DNA from: Clostridia bacterium
Lineage (GTDB): Bacteria > Bacillota > Clostridia > Peptostreptococcales > Anaerovoracaceae
Assembly (NCBI GenBank): GCA_902363595.1
Contig: CABJAP010000010.1
Coordinates: 130,490 to 194,489, forward strand
Length of the DNA stretch: 64,000 bases
Direction of reading: 5' to 3'
Of this stretch, positions 54,434-63,284 are shown piece after piece (position 1 is the first letter of the stretch; each line of letters begins with the position of its first letter). The translations under genes and the position numbers were made by a program. The notes under the pieces were generated by a model, which made no database searches, was not told where the DNA came from, and was given only the letters and a program-made list of their open reading frames with translations.

Positions 54434-55474
54434 CTAAATCTCGACTGCGATTTTCATAACGCCCGCTTCTCTGTTTTCGAACAGGTCATAAGCGCTGAGG
54501 ATTTCCTCTAGGGCAAAGGTATGGGTGATCAAGCCTGCAGTATCCAGCCTGCCCTCCTCAATGAGCTGCAGCAGCCGTTCACAATGGGCCGCATGGACGC
54601 CTCCCGTCTTGAAGGTTAAATTTTTTCCATACATCTGGGGCAGCGGCAGCCGCTGGTCCTCTTCGTACATGGCGACCAGGCACACAATTCCCGATGGGCG
54701 GGCCAGCTGCCAGGCCAGGTCAAAGGTTCCATCGCCGCCTGCGGCTTCGATTACTCGGTCCGCTCCTCTGCCGCCCGTTTTTTCCATGACCAGTGTTTTT
54801 AAATCCTGCCTGCTGCAATCCACCACCTGCGCTGAAATTCCCAGTTTTCTTCCAAACTCTGTCCGCTCTTCATCGATATCTGCTAAAATCAGATGTTTCG
54901 GCTCATACAAGGAAGCGCACATAGCTGTGCACAGACCCGTAGGGCCGGCACCCAAAATGACTACGGTGTCATTTTTTGTTATCTCTGCCAAATCCGCCGC
55001 CCAATATCCGGTGGAGAGAATATCGCCCACAAAAAGCGCCTGCCGGTCCGTGATTGATTGGGGAATCCGGTTGAGTCCGTTGTCCGCATAAGGTACGCGC
55101 ACATACTCCGCCTGCCCGCCGTCAATGCGGCAGCCCAGGGCCCAGCCGCCGTTCTCATCTGCGCAGTTATTGACCAGCCCCTGCTTGCAGTAAAAGCATT
55201 CCCCGCAGAAGGTCTCCACGTTGATGGTTACCCGGTCCCCCGGTTTGACGTTATGAACCTGCTCTCCCGTTTCCTCGACAATGCCCACCATCTCATGTCC
55301 CAAAACGATGCCGGGGATCGCCTTGGGTACTGCTCCGTGTTTGATGTGCAGATCGCTGGAACAGATCGATGCCAGAGTTACGCGTATAATGGCATCCGTA
55401 GGGAGCTGTAAACTCGGGCGAGGCCGCTCTTCCAACGCCAGCCGATGATTCTTCTTATAAACGAGCGCTTTCAT
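54434..55474 (-). CDS. Zinc-dependent medium-chain alcohol dehydrogenase
   Basis: The 346-residue protein starts at ATG 55474 after GAAGGAGG. Catalytic zinc residues are in SICSSDLHIKHG and GHEMVGIVEETG. The structural-zinc lobe is degenerate but cysteine-rich (CGECFYCKQGLVNNC). The Rossmann motif is VILGAGPTGLCTAM. It resembles threonine/sorbitol-type or formaldehyde-type dehydrogenases; the substrate is unknown. It lies between two paralogous lipoprotein genes with 14-30 base gaps, so all three should be on one transcript. Confidence 0.92.
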   Translation of the reverse strand: MKALVYKKNHRLALEERPRPSLQLPTDAIIRVTLASICSSDLHIKHGAVPKAIPGIVLGHEMVGIVEETGEQVHNVKPGDRVTINVETFCGECFYCKQGLVNNCADENGGWALGCRIDGGQAEYVRVPYADNGLNRIPQSITDRQALFVGDILSTGYWAADLAEITKNDTVVILGAGPTGLCTAMCASLYEPKHLILADIDEERTEFGRKLGISAQVVDCSRQDLKTLVMEKTGGRGADRVIEAAGGDGTFDLAWQLARPSGIVCLVAMYEEDQRLPLPQMYGKNLTFKTGGVHAAHCERLLQLIEEGRLDTAGLITHTFALEEILSAYDLFENREAGVMKIAVEI

Positions 55475-55488
55475 TTCAACCTCCTTCT

Positions 55489-56307
55489 TCACTCTTTCCG
55501 GGCTTGTTTTAGGTATTCCGGTATATTTTTCTCGATCTTAGTATCAGGAGAAATCACAAACACAGCCTCTTGTTTCTTTCCCTGACCATCCTCCCCCATC
55601 AGCCGCATATTGATCCAAATGCGGCCGTACAAGGTCTGAAATTTGTCATTATAACGGCAATGCACCTTAAATGTCCCTCCCTTTTTCAATTCAATCGGGT
55701 GTTGTTCATCTATTTCAGACACCGGTACATCATTGACTGTCAAGCTGGATACCATCTTTTCTACTTCTTCTTGATAGGGGATTTCAATTTGGGTAATTTT
55801 CATGTTCCGCGGCGCCTGAAAGGTTTGCGAGTCGTCGATCCGTTTATCTTTTTTATAGTTGCTGTTTGCCTCCTGGGCCTCTAGCATGTCCCGGGCTCCG
55901 CTTTGGATTTGAATGCTGCCCACATCAGCTGTGGTCTTGCTGCCATCATCCCAGGTGATGTTCAGCTTGTTGAAGGAGATCGGCTCTGTCAGTCCCCCCT
56001 CTTCCGTAAGGTTGTCGCTGTTTACCCCCAAGTGTGCGGTGTGGAGGGAGTATCCGCTCAGAATCTCGGAATCCTCATCATAGACAACCGTTTCGATATC
56101 TTTGGGTGCGTCGGGAATCTCTACGGATTTTATCCTTTTGCCACCCACCATACCGGAAATATACATAATGTCCACATCCATGTCATCTGATGAAATGAGA
56201 CTTTTCACCACCACCGGCTCTTTCATGTAGATGCTGCATCCGCAGAGCAATGTGATCAATAGTATGCTGGTCATGATGCCCAGCATGATCTTAATACGTT
56301 TTTTCAT
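55489..56307 (-). CDS. Lipoprotein of unknown function, paralogue B
   Basis: The 272-residue protein has a signal peptide ending in lipobox LLCGC (Cys25), then MKEPVVVKSLISSDDMDVDIMY. Its domain plan is the same as the protein at 53585-54403. Start ATG follows GGAGGAGCCT. It is probably the first gene of the lipoprotein-dehydrogenase-lipoprotein transcript. Confidence 0.85.
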   Translation of the reverse strand: MKKRIKIMLGIMTSILLITLLCGCSIYMKEPVVVKSLISSDDMDVDIMYISGMVGGKRIKSVEIPDAPKDIETVVYDEDSEILSGYSLHTAHLGVNSDNLTEEGGLTEPISFNKLNITWDDGSKTTADVGSIQIQSGARDMLEAQEANSNYKKDKRIDDSQTFQAPRNMKITQIEIPYQEEVEKMVSSLTVNDVPVSEIDEQHPIELKKGGTFKVHCRYNDKFQTLYGRIWINMRLMGEDGQGKKQEAVFVISPDTKIEKNIPEYLKQARKE

Positions 56308-56464
56308 AGGCTCCTCCTTTTTTCGGCGGCTCTGGCGCTGCCGGATTTACACAATACAGTCTTCTTTTACCAGTATAGCATTGGAGGCTGCTGATTTGAA
56401 GGGAGGATTGGGGAAAAGTTGATTTGGATTGGGCTGGTGGCGAGTATGTGCATGGGCCCCGGCG

Positions 56465-56521
56465 GGCTGCCACGCGTGCCGGGGAGGTGAGGCATCAGAG
56501 GCAGGCTGCCCCGCGTGCTGG
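56465..56521 (+). repeat. Direct repeat, two 18-bp units 39 bp apart
   Basis: ggctgccacgcgtgccgg (56465-56482) and ggctgccccgcgtgctgg (56504-56521), with two mismatches. They are in the 583-base gap 56308-56891. Confidence 0.6.
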
Positions 56522-56544
56522 AGCATATTTCATTTATTTTGCCG

Positions 56545-56611
56545 ATTTCTATTCGAAATGGGCGAATTTATATGGACATTGGTTTCAAATTGCGGTGTTT
56601 CGAATAGAAAT
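56545..56611. repeat. 14-bp perfect inverted repeat
   Basis: atttctattcgaaa (56545-56558) and tttcgaatagaaat (56598-56611), with a 39-base spacer. It could be an operator pair or a cruciform site; no protein is known to me for it. Confidence 0.7.
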
Positions 56612-56691
56612 TGAGAAATTTTTTATATTTTGCTGGCCGGAAGCAAAAAACGTGAGCCGCAGTGCTGAGGAAAAAACTCAAAAAAATTAAA

Positions 56692-56810
56692 TGTTTTTAC
56701 ACAAAGCTGTGGGTTTGTGGGGCCTCATTACGAAAAAGCTGAAGCCTGGCCGCCGACCCGCCGATCTCAGATGGCTCAGGCATTAAAAAAAGTGTAAATT
56801 TCAAAAGAAA
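56692..56810 (+). repeat. Dispersed structured intergenic repeat, copy 4
   Basis: tgtttttacacaaagctgtg, the core tgtgggtttgtggggcctca, and the end ggctcaggcattaaaaaaag tgtaaatttc. Outer ends TTTACAC/GTGTAAA and the inner hairpin CACAAA/TTTGTG both form. A tail hairpin GTGTAA/TTACAC with TTTTTT (56790-56823) may act as the terminator in the rest of the gap. Confidence 0.8.
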
Positions 56811-56891
56811 CTTACACTTTTTTCCGCATATAAACGTCTGGCGCTGCTGCATGATACATATCAAAGTGCAGCCGCCCCTGTATGCTATTTT

Positions 56892-57539
56892 TTATTTCCC
56901 GGAAGCCACCGTGTGATTGGAATACGTGTCCCAGTTTGGCTCATAAGTGTCGTCGGCCTGGTTGCCCCAAAGCTTCCATCCATCGCGGATGCCTCTTGCG
57001 AACAGCTCCAGATACGGCCCCGGGCTGCATGCTTCAATCAGATCAATGATTTCATCCGGCTTTCGTGAATGTTCCCGCTTCATCGCCCGAACCAGATTAA
57101 CCTGACTCCTGGCCGGCTGCAAGGTTCGATTGCTCTTTCCTTTAATTCCAAAGAGCAGCAGTTCGGTCACATTGCGGAAATAAAAACCCACGCCTCTGCC
57201 GTCCGGGCCGCCGTCTTTTCTGACCTTTTCCCAAACCAGATTCGTCTTATATTCAAATCCCCACGCTTTCATGACTTCCAAACCTTCGGGAAGCAATGCA
57301 TTGGGCACCCACAGGTATAAATGACTTTTCTCCTCCGCAACGTCATCCACAGGAATTGCTTTGATCGCTTCCAGGGAAAGGGTAGGGTACCGGTTGAGCC
57401 GTTTATGCTCCGGCGCTACCTTTCCGGTCCTGTTTTGGAACTGCCACGGCGGGTCAGCAAGGATTGTCTTGAATTTATCCTCTCCGCAGAACGCCTTAAA
57501 ATTGTCAATTGTATCTATCAAAATTTCTTTATCAGTCAT
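56892..57539 (-). CDS. MT-A70 family DNA N6-adenine methyltransferase
   Basis: The 215-residue protein starts at ATG 57539 after GGAGG. The catalytic motif DPPW is at 29-32, followed by LNRYPTLSLEAIKAIP, HLYLWVPNALLPEG and PGPYLELFAR (SAM site). It is of the MT-A70/m6A type, so it should methylate adenine in the sequence cut by the linked restriction enzyme. Its start overlaps the end of the endonuclease gene by eight bases, which couples translation. Confidence 0.92.
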   Translation of the reverse strand: MTDKEILIDTIDNFKAFCGEDKFKTILADPPWQFQNRTGKVAPEHKRLNRYPTLSLEAIKAIPVDDVAEEKSHLYLWVPNALLPEGLEVMKAWGFEYKTNLVWEKVRKDGGPDGRGVGFYFRNVTELLLFGIKGKSNRTLQPARSQVNLVRAMKREHSRKPDEIIDLIEACSPGPYLELFARGIRDGWKLWGNQADDTYEPNWDTYSNHTVASGK

Positions 57540-58206
57540 TACCATCCTCCCAATCTTCGATGCATTTGTCGGTGATTCCAATGGCCAGAATCGGGCATCC
57601 TCCGTGCCGCCTGGAATCCAGCCGCGGCGTCAGCTTTCCCATCCAGGTTGTACTGGCTCCATATTTTTTCTTGATGGAATTTCCCAACTCTGCAAAAACC
57701 TGATTCAGCGACTCGCTCCGGGTAATAATCACGCCTGCGCTGATCACGTCGCACTCGTAATAGGTCCTCATTGCAAATAAATCCCGGTCATATGTCTGGT
57801 CTTTGCTGTTCCACTCCACATCGATGGCGACTCTGTTTTTTACATAGTCGATATTATGTCCGTCAATATAGTTTTTGAGTGTCTTTTGCTCGATAGGGCT
57901 AGTTTCGAACCGGCCCTTTTTATCGCCCCGCCTTGGGTAAAAATGAACCACCAGGTCGCCCGAGATGCGGATTTCTTGCCACCCCAACGGGTCTAAAATA
58001 GCGGAAAATTTGGGAGGAATGGGAGATTCGTTTCCTCCTGACTTTGCAATATCCGTTTTTGTAATCTTTACCTTGCGCAGGGTTTCAATGATCTCATCGA
58101 ATTCTTTTTGAAACGCCTGAGAAATAATTTCTGCTGCGTGGTTGTAGTTTAAAAGCTCGTACCTTTGCTGTATATCCTCCGGGAACAAATCCTTCCAGGT
58201 CTCCAT
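57532..58206 (-). CDS. BglII/BstYI-family type II restriction endonuclease
   Basis: The 224-residue protein starts at ATG 58206 after GAGGAG; longer frames add an unrelated basic stretch. Residues about 60-215 fit the BglII/BstYI family: VAIDVEWNSKDQTYDRDL supplies PD-(D/E)XK-type acidic residues and the metal site, and RRHGGCPILAIGITD is the typical late block. By family it cuts a palindrome containing GATC (BglII and BstYI cut AGATCT and RGATCY); the exact site is unproven. Coupled to the m6A methylase. Confidence 0.87.
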   Translation of the reverse strand: METWKDLFPEDIQQRYELLNYNHAAEIISQAFQKEFDEIIETLRKVKITKTDIAKSGGNESPIPPKFSAILDPLGWQEIRISGDLVVHFYPRRGDKKGRFETSPIEQKTLKNYIDGHNIDYVKNRVAIDVEWNSKDQTYDRDLFAMRTYYECDVISAGVIITRSESLNQVFAELGNSIKKKYGASTTWMGKLTPRLDSRRHGGCPILAIGITDKCIEDWEDGND

Positions 58207-58513
58207 TCTTTTCTCCTCAATTCTCATTTGTCTTTTATTATACGATAAATCTCGACGCCAAACAAGCGTTTGCGCTGCCGGACCATTCTCTTTCTTCCCT
58301 CCTTCTGATACCAGCATAACATATGCTATGTACGTTTTTCGGGGCCTATCCAAAACTTTTTTAAAAATTTTTAAAAGTTTCATGGCGGGGCGCTGCGTCC
58401 AGGTTGCAACATCATCGAAATAGGCCCCTGTGGTCTGAAGCCATGGGGCCTATTGGATCATTTTATTTTAGAGGAAATCTTTCCATCTTTTAAAGCTTTA
58501 ATTAAAGCTACCA
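58207..58513. other. Gene-free stretch upstream of the restriction operon
   Basis: It contains one hairpin, aataggcccc...ggggcctatt (58419-58428/58445-58454), a likely terminator for the minus-strand anti-sigma-like gene, and AT-rich sequence. I see no promoter I would defend and no gene. Confidence 0.5.
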
Positions 58514-59269
58514 TTATTTACAGCGCTTCAACCCCTTGGCGAACTTAATCCCTTCTTCCCTTGAAACCTTTCCAAGCATCTGCATGACGGACTCCTCAGT
58601 AATGACATCGATATACCGATCCCCGTTGGAATCCTCATCCTGTACATACAGTATCCGGTCTTTCAGCCTGATCAAATCTCCATCGCCGCTTGCGTTGACA
58701 GTGCTGTCATCATCGCTGTTTGCCATCTCAATCAGGCTTAGTTGTTTTTCCCCGTTTTTAAACGTATATTCCGCTGTAAAATCTCCGAATTGGGACTGTT
58801 CAACGATCAGGGATTCCAGCTGAAATCCATCGGGAATATACTGGGGTACGTACAAGTTCCCTTCGGCAAAATCGATCGCTCCCTCGATGTCATCCATGCT
58901 ATTGATCGTAATGGAAGATACCGTCTCGGCCACCTCATTTTCCAGCAGCGCTTCGTCCTGCTCATCTGTGGACAGCCCCGTAGCTGACTTATAAATTCTA
59001 TGGAGCAGGCCCTTATCCCCATAAACAGTGTCGTCAAAGGCGATCATCGAAATGGTGTTCCCAAGTAAAACCACCAGCAGCACAGCGGCGGCGATGGCGG
59101 AATATCGCTTTATGCGCCTGCTTCGTTTGCCAGTTTCCTTCTCCATCTCAATAAAGCTGCGGTTCAACGGAGATGGATTGCCCGCTTGTTTTTGATAATA
59201 GTCTTCGGCTGTCTGCTGGATCATTTTAACCCGTTCTTCATGGGTATATGCCCGCTTGCCAGTGCCCAT
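58514..59269 (-). CDS. DUF4367-type membrane anti-sigma-like protein
   Basis: The 251-residue protein has a cytosolic N-terminus (about 1-53), one membrane helix (about 55-75, AIAAAVLLVVLLGNTISMI) and an extracellular DUF4367-like domain (about 150-250; GNLYVPQYIPDGFQLESLIV). Start overlaps the stop of the ECF sigma gene as TAATG, so the two are coupled. By context it holds the sigma factor until a signal arrives. The signal is unknown. Confidence 0.8.
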   Translation of the reverse strand: MGTGKRAYTHEERVKMIQQTAEDYYQKQAGNPSPLNRSFIEMEKETGKRSRRIKRYSAIAAAVLLVVLLGNTISMIAFDDTVYGDKGLLHRIYKSATGLSTDEQDEALLENEVAETVSSITINSMDDIEGAIDFAEGNLYVPQYIPDGFQLESLIVEQSQFGDFTAEYTFKNGEKQLSLIEMANSDDDSTVNASGDGDLIRLKDRILYVQDEDSNGDRYIDVITEESVMQMLGKVSREEGIKFAKGLKRCK

Positions 59270-59826
59270 TATTCATCCCTCCCCGTCAATAGTTGATATT
59301 CTTTACCCAGTATTTTCAATCCGCGGCCGTAGTATACCCGTACCTTAGCCTCATCTTCGCAGACAATTTCGGCGATCTGGGCAAACTTCAAATCCTGAAT
59401 CAAACGAAGCTCCAAAAGAAGCCGGTACTTCTCGTGAACCCGGTCAAGGGCCTGCATCAATATCTCCAGACCTTCCTGCGCAAGGATCTGATCCAGAACA
59501 TCAGCTTCCACCTGCTCCGGATTGTCGATCTCCTCAAACTGATGAAGATCATAACTTTCTTCCTGGAAAGCGCCCCGCTTCTGAGTCATTTGCGCACGAA
59601 AATATTTCCGGATCTCATTCATGGCGATTTTCATCAGCCAGGCTCGGCAAGAATCTCCCTTTTTCAGTTGTTCCAGTTTATTCCAGGCCATTTCCATGGT
59701 GTCCTGGGTAATGTCTTCCGCCAGCTGCCGATCTCCGTCCAGGCGCGAATAGATAAAGTGATAAACCCTGGTATATTCCGGTTCGATCTTCTGATTAAAT
59801 ATATGCTCTTTCCTTCTCAAATTCAT
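59269..59826 (-). CDS. ECF-family RNA polymerase sigma factor
   Basis: The 185-residue protein has region 2 (about 15-85; VYHFIYSRLDGDRQLAEDITQDTMEMAW, with the DITQDTF-like motif) and region 4 (about 120-175; KYRLLLELRLIQDLKFAQIAEI). Both domains match ECF sigma factors. It lies directly upstream of and coupled to the DUF4367-type protein. Confidence 0.92.
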   Translation of the reverse strand: MNLRRKEHIFNQKIEPEYTRVYHFIYSRLDGDRQLAEDITQDTMEMAWNKLEQLKKGDSCRAWLMKIAMNEIRKYFRAQMTQKRGAFQEESYDLHQFEEIDNPEQVEADVLDQILAQEGLEILMQALDRVHEKYRLLLELRLIQDLKFAQIAEIVCEDEAKVRVYYGRGLKILGKEYQLLTGRDE

Positions 59827-59970
59827 TTCTGCACCTATGCTGTAGATTCTGTTTTATTACAACAGATTATAACACATCTGCACAGAAGTTTACTATTTTC
59901 AATTCGGCCTTCTACTATATTAGATGCTTTTTATTGGGATTTCGCAACGCGTTTTCTCAGAAAAAACAAC

Positions 59971-60519
59971 TCATTTCATATACCCGGACATTCGGCAGGC
60001 TCCTGATGCTCCCGTCCTTAGGATCTCAGCTTCGTTGTCGTCGGTAATTCCTCCCAGTGCGTAAACCTCCAACTGGGTTTCCCGGCAAAGCGCCCTTAGA
60101 AAATCCGTACCTTTTCCTGGGAGACCCGGCTTACAATCCGTTTCAAAGATATTGCCGGCGGTCACATAATGGGCTCCGGCCCCCTGCGCAGCCTTCGCTT
60201 CTTCAAGGGAATGCACCGACGCCCCGATCAAGGCAAAATCATCAAGCAGCCCCTGGTTTTCCAGGAGCAGAGCCAGTGGAAGGTGAATGGCATCGCAGCC
60301 GATCTTCCTTGCCGCCTGTACAAAGGTATGACAAATCAGGCAGATCCCTTGTCGCTGGCAGACCTGCTGCACCTTGAGGGCTAACCCTTCATATTCCCAT
60401 TCTTTCAGGTCCTTTTCACGAAGGATGAGCGCATCGATCCGCCCGCCCAGCAGGGCCGCTTGCTCCCAGAGCGGCCGCGGGCAAAGGCTGCGGTTTGATA
60501 TGGCAATACGTTTAAACAT
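59971..60519 (-). CDS. thiE: Thiamine-phosphate synthase-like protein
   Basis: The 182-residue TIM-barrel protein starts at ATG 60519, overlapping the thiH end. Motifs are LILREKDL (substrate loop), ICHTFVQAARKIGCDAIHL, GASVHSLEEAKAA and VYALGGITDDN. ThiE joins thiazole and HMP units. At 182 residues it is slightly short and could be a TenI-type thiazole tautomerase, but operon position supports a thiamine role either way. Confidence 0.8.
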   Translation of the reverse strand: MFKRIAISNRSLCPRPLWEQAALLGGRIDALILREKDLKEWEYEGLALKVQQVCQRQGICLICHTFVQAARKIGCDAIHLPLALLLENQGLLDDFALIGASVHSLEEAKAAQGAGAHYVTAGNIFETDCKPGLPGKGTDFLRALCRETQLEVYALGGITDDNEAEILRTGASGACRMSGYMK

Positions 60520-61672
60520 AGACATAATCATTCATCACAGGCTGCAGACCTCTTTCTTTGATGGCCCTGACCATGTCCTCCACATTTCTTCCATCTGCGA
60601 TTTCAAACTGATCATCCCCCCGCGGAGCATCGTCCTCCGTGTGGCTGCCGATGCCCGTGCTGACCCCGGCGGAAATTTTCGTGGCCGCAAGGCCGATGAC
60701 ATGATCGCGAAAGCCGGACCGTTCTCTGGTGGAGATGGTCATTCCGGCAAAAGGCATGAACAGGCGATAGGCGCACATTACCTGGAGCAATTCTTTTTCA
60801 TGGACATCCTTTGGGTTGATATCGGCATGATTGACGATGGGCCTGAGGCGCGGGCAGGAAAAAGAAATTTCCGCATGGGGATACTTTCTTTGAAGGGTGT
60901 AAGCGTGCATACCTGTTGCAAACGCGTCCTTTCGAAAGTCGTCCAGACCCAAAAGCGCAGCAAAGGCCACACCCCGCATTCCGCCCCGCAGCGCCCGTTC
61001 CTGCGCATTGAAGCGATATGGGAAAACCCGTTTATGCCCGGCCAAATGGAGAGTTTCATATTTATCCGAATTGTAGGTTTCCTGGAAAACCGTCACATAA
61101 TCAGCGCCGCATTGGTGCAGGTATGTATAATCTTCCGAATTCATGGGATACACCTCAATCCCCACCATTTTAAAATAATTCCGGGCGATCCTGCATGCCT
61201 GGCCGATATACGGTACATCGGATTTGGCCCGGCTTTCTCCGGTGAGGATTAGAATTTCCTCCAAACCAGTGGCAGCGATGGCCTGCATCTCCTTTTCAAT
61301 CTGCGCCTCATCAAGGCGTGCCCGCTTGATTTGATTGTGGCAGTTAAACCCGCAATAGATGCAATAATTCTCACAGTAGTTGGAAATATACAGGGGCGTA
61401 AAAAGGCAGATACTGTTTCCAAAATGCTTATGCGTCTCGTGCTGTGCCAGCTGAGCCATTTCCTCCAAAAATGGAGCGGCGGCAGGCGACAGCAGGGCTT
61501 TGAATTCTTCCGGACCCCGGTTTTCTTTACCCAGCGCCCGATTCACATCGGCGGCCGTATAGCGATGATAATCATAGTTTTCCATGGCTTGCAAGACTTC
61601 TTCCATGACCCGGGAGTCCTCCAGAGCTTCCATTTCCGGCCAATACTCCATATGATCGATCTTTGGTTTCAT
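60512..61672 (-). CDS. thiH: 2-iminoacetate synthase (ThiH), radical SAM
   Basis: The 386-residue enzyme cleaves tyrosine to iminoacetate for the thiazole ring. The radical-SAM cluster motif is CENYCIYC near 97. ILILTGESRAKSDVPYIG and RPIVNHADINPKDVH are typical ThiH blocks. The anaerobic ThiH route, rather than ThiO, fits the oxygen-sensitive lifestyle. RBS AGGAGG precedes the ATG. Confidence 0.95.
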   Translation of the reverse strand: MKPKIDHMEYWPEMEALEDSRVMEEVLQAMENYDYHRYTAADVNRALGKENRGPEEFKALLSPAAAPFLEEMAQLAQHETHKHFGNSICLFTPLYISNYCENYCIYCGFNCHNQIKRARLDEAQIEKEMQAIAATGLEEILILTGESRAKSDVPYIGQACRIARNYFKMVGIEVYPMNSEDYTYLHQCGADYVTVFQETYNSDKYETLHLAGHKRVFPYRFNAQERALRGGMRGVAFAALLGLDDFRKDAFATGMHAYTLQRKYPHAEISFSCPRLRPIVNHADINPKDVHEKELLQVMCAYRLFMPFAGMTISTRERSGFRDHVIGLAATKISAGVSTGIGSHTEDDAPRGDDQFEIADGRNVEDMVRAIKERGLQPVMNDYVYV

Positions 61673-61683
61673 GTTCCTTCCTC

Positions 61684-62454
61684 CTATTCCTGCAAGAATC
61701 CTGTCAGCGGCGACGATGCTTCGCCGCCTTTTTCCACTACCCGGCCCAAACCGGAAAGATATGCGGCGCGTCCGGCCTCAATGGCCTTTCGGAAAGCCTG
61801 GGCCATAGCCGGGATATCTCCTGCGGTGGCAATTGCGGTATTGGCCATGATCGCATCCACGCCCATTTCCATAGCCTCACAAGCCTGGGAAGGCCGTCCG
61901 ATGCCCGCGTCTACGATAATCGGCAGGTCCAGCTCATCCACGAGAATCTGGATAAAGTCTTTGGTACTGAGTCCTTTATTGGACCCGATGGGGGCTGCCA
62001 GGGGCATGACGGCCGCCGCTCCCGCGCTGGCCAGATCCCTTGCCGCATTCAGATCCGGATACATGTATGGTAATACGACAAAGCCCTCCTTTGACAATAT
62101 TTCGGTGGCCTTGATGGTTTGGTAATTGTCCGGGAGCAGATACTTTGTATCGTGAATAACTTCGATTTTGACAAAGTCACCGCATCCCAGCTCCCGGGCC
62201 AGGCGGGCGATGCGGACTGCTTCCTCTGCGCTGCGCGCGCCGGAAGTGTTGGGAAGCAGGGTAATCCCCTCTGGAATATGGTCGAGAATGTTGCCTTCCC
62301 CTGCGGAATTGGCCCGCCTGAGGGCCAAGGTGATGATTTCCGCTCCCGCCTGCCGGATCGCCGCATCGATCAGCTCCACATTATATTTTCCCGATCCGAG
62401 AATAAATCTGGAGGAAAAGCTATGTCCTCCAATAACCAGTTTATCTTCTTTCAT
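61684..62454 (-). CDS. thiG: Thiazole synthase
   Basis: This 256-residue TIM barrel builds the thiazole phosphate from DXP, iminoacetate and ThiS thiocarboxylate. [12 protein letters not shown] opens it, [12 protein letters not shown] carries the Schiff-base Lys, and [26 protein letters not shown] with [11 protein letters not shown] closes the phosphate site. Fourth gene cotranscribed after thiS and thiF. Confidence 0.96.
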   Translation of the reverse strand: MKEDKLVIGGHSFSSRFILGSGKYNVELIDAAIRQAGAEIITLALRRANSAGEGNILDHIPEGITLLPNTSGARSAEEAVRIARLARELGCGDFVKIEVIHDTKYLLPDNYQTIKATEILSKEGFVVLPYMYPDLNAARDLASAGAAAVMPLAAPIGSNKGLSTKDFIQILVDELDLPIIVDAGIGRPSQACEAMEMGVDAIMANTAIATAGDIPAMAQAFRKAIEAGRAAYLSGLGRVVEKGGEASSPLTGFLQE

Positions 62455-62458
62455 ATCG

Positions 62459-63088
62459 CTACCTCTCTTCTAAAATCAGTTGAATTATTTTGTTTGCCTG
62501 GTGGCCTGCGCACACGGCCACTCTGGGCGCCATCAGGCCGATGCCTTGTGCTGCATCGGAGCATTCATCGCCGCAGACAAAAAAGCGGCTGTTGATCTTC
62601 CTCGTATGGATCTGGTCGGCATCCCCATAACCGGCCATGCCGGACCCTGAAACCAGATATGCTCCCGGAAGGCCGCAGAGCACCTGCTGGGCCAGCATCG
62701 CCTTATCTTCCGCCCCGTCAAAGGCTTCGCAGATATATCGGTAATCGCCGAAAACGCTTTGCACCTTATCTTCTGTGATCCTGCCGTTATATAGCTCCAG
62801 TTCTATGTAGGGATTCAGCTCTTTCAGCCGCTGGGAAAGGGCTTCTGTTTTCAGCTGTCCCAAATGGCGGATATCATAAACCTGCCGGTTGAGGTTGGAC
62901 AGGTCGACCCGGTCAAAGTCGATCAGCTTCAGCTTGCCGATTCCCGTTCTTGTCAGCATAACTGCAATGTTGGAGCCCAATCCGCCCAATCCTGCGATTG
63001 CCACAGAGGCTTCCTGCAATTTTTCATACACTTCCGGCGAAAAACGCAAATCGCAGATCGCCTGAAGGTCTTTTTTCGATGGAATCAA
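62459..63088 (-). CDS. thiF: ThiS adenylyltransferase ThiF
   Basis: This 209-residue E1-like enzyme activates the ThiS C-terminus. It has the ATP site [16 protein letters not shown] (near 31) and [15 protein letters not shown], with [13 protein letters not shown]. It starts at TTG 63088, nine bases after GGAGG, with the thiS stop codon two bases upstream. It is shorter than E. coli ThiF and lacks a full zinc-binding tail. Confidence 0.9.
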   Translation of the reverse strand: MIPSKKDLQAICDLRFSPEVYEKLQEASVAIAGLGGLGSNIAVMLTRTGIGKLKLIDFDRVDLSNLNRQVYDIRHLGQLKTEALSQRLKELNPYIELELYNGRITEDKVQSVFGDYRYICEAFDGAEDKAMLAQQVLCGLPGAYLVSGSGMAGYGDADQIHTRKINSRFFVCGDECSDAAQGIGLMAPRVAVCAGHQANKIIQLILEER

Positions 63089-63089
63089 A

Positions 63090-63284
63090 TCAGCCGCCTC
63101 CTACAAAATGAACAATTTCCAGGGTGTCGGCATCCGAAAGCTCTCTGAACGCAAAGTCGCTCTTGGGCAGGATTTTCCCGTTCAGTTCTACAGCCACCCG
63201 CTTGGGATCATAACCTTGTCCCTCTAAAAATTGTTCCAGTGTCATGTTCTGTTCCAATTTTTTTTCCTCACCGTTAACCTTCAA
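63090..63284 (-). CDS. thiS: Sulfur carrier protein ThiS
   Basis: The 64-residue ubiquitin-like protein starts at TTG 63284 (eight bases after AGGAGG), read as Met-Lys-Val-Asn-Gly-Glu. It ends VHFVGGG with the Gly-Gly tail needed for adenylation. The longer frame upstream is charged and not conserved. First gene of the thi operon. Confidence 0.92.
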   Translation of the reverse strand: MKVNGEEKKLEQNMTLEQFLEGQGYDPKRVAVELNGKILPKSDFAFRELSDADTLEIVHFVGGG

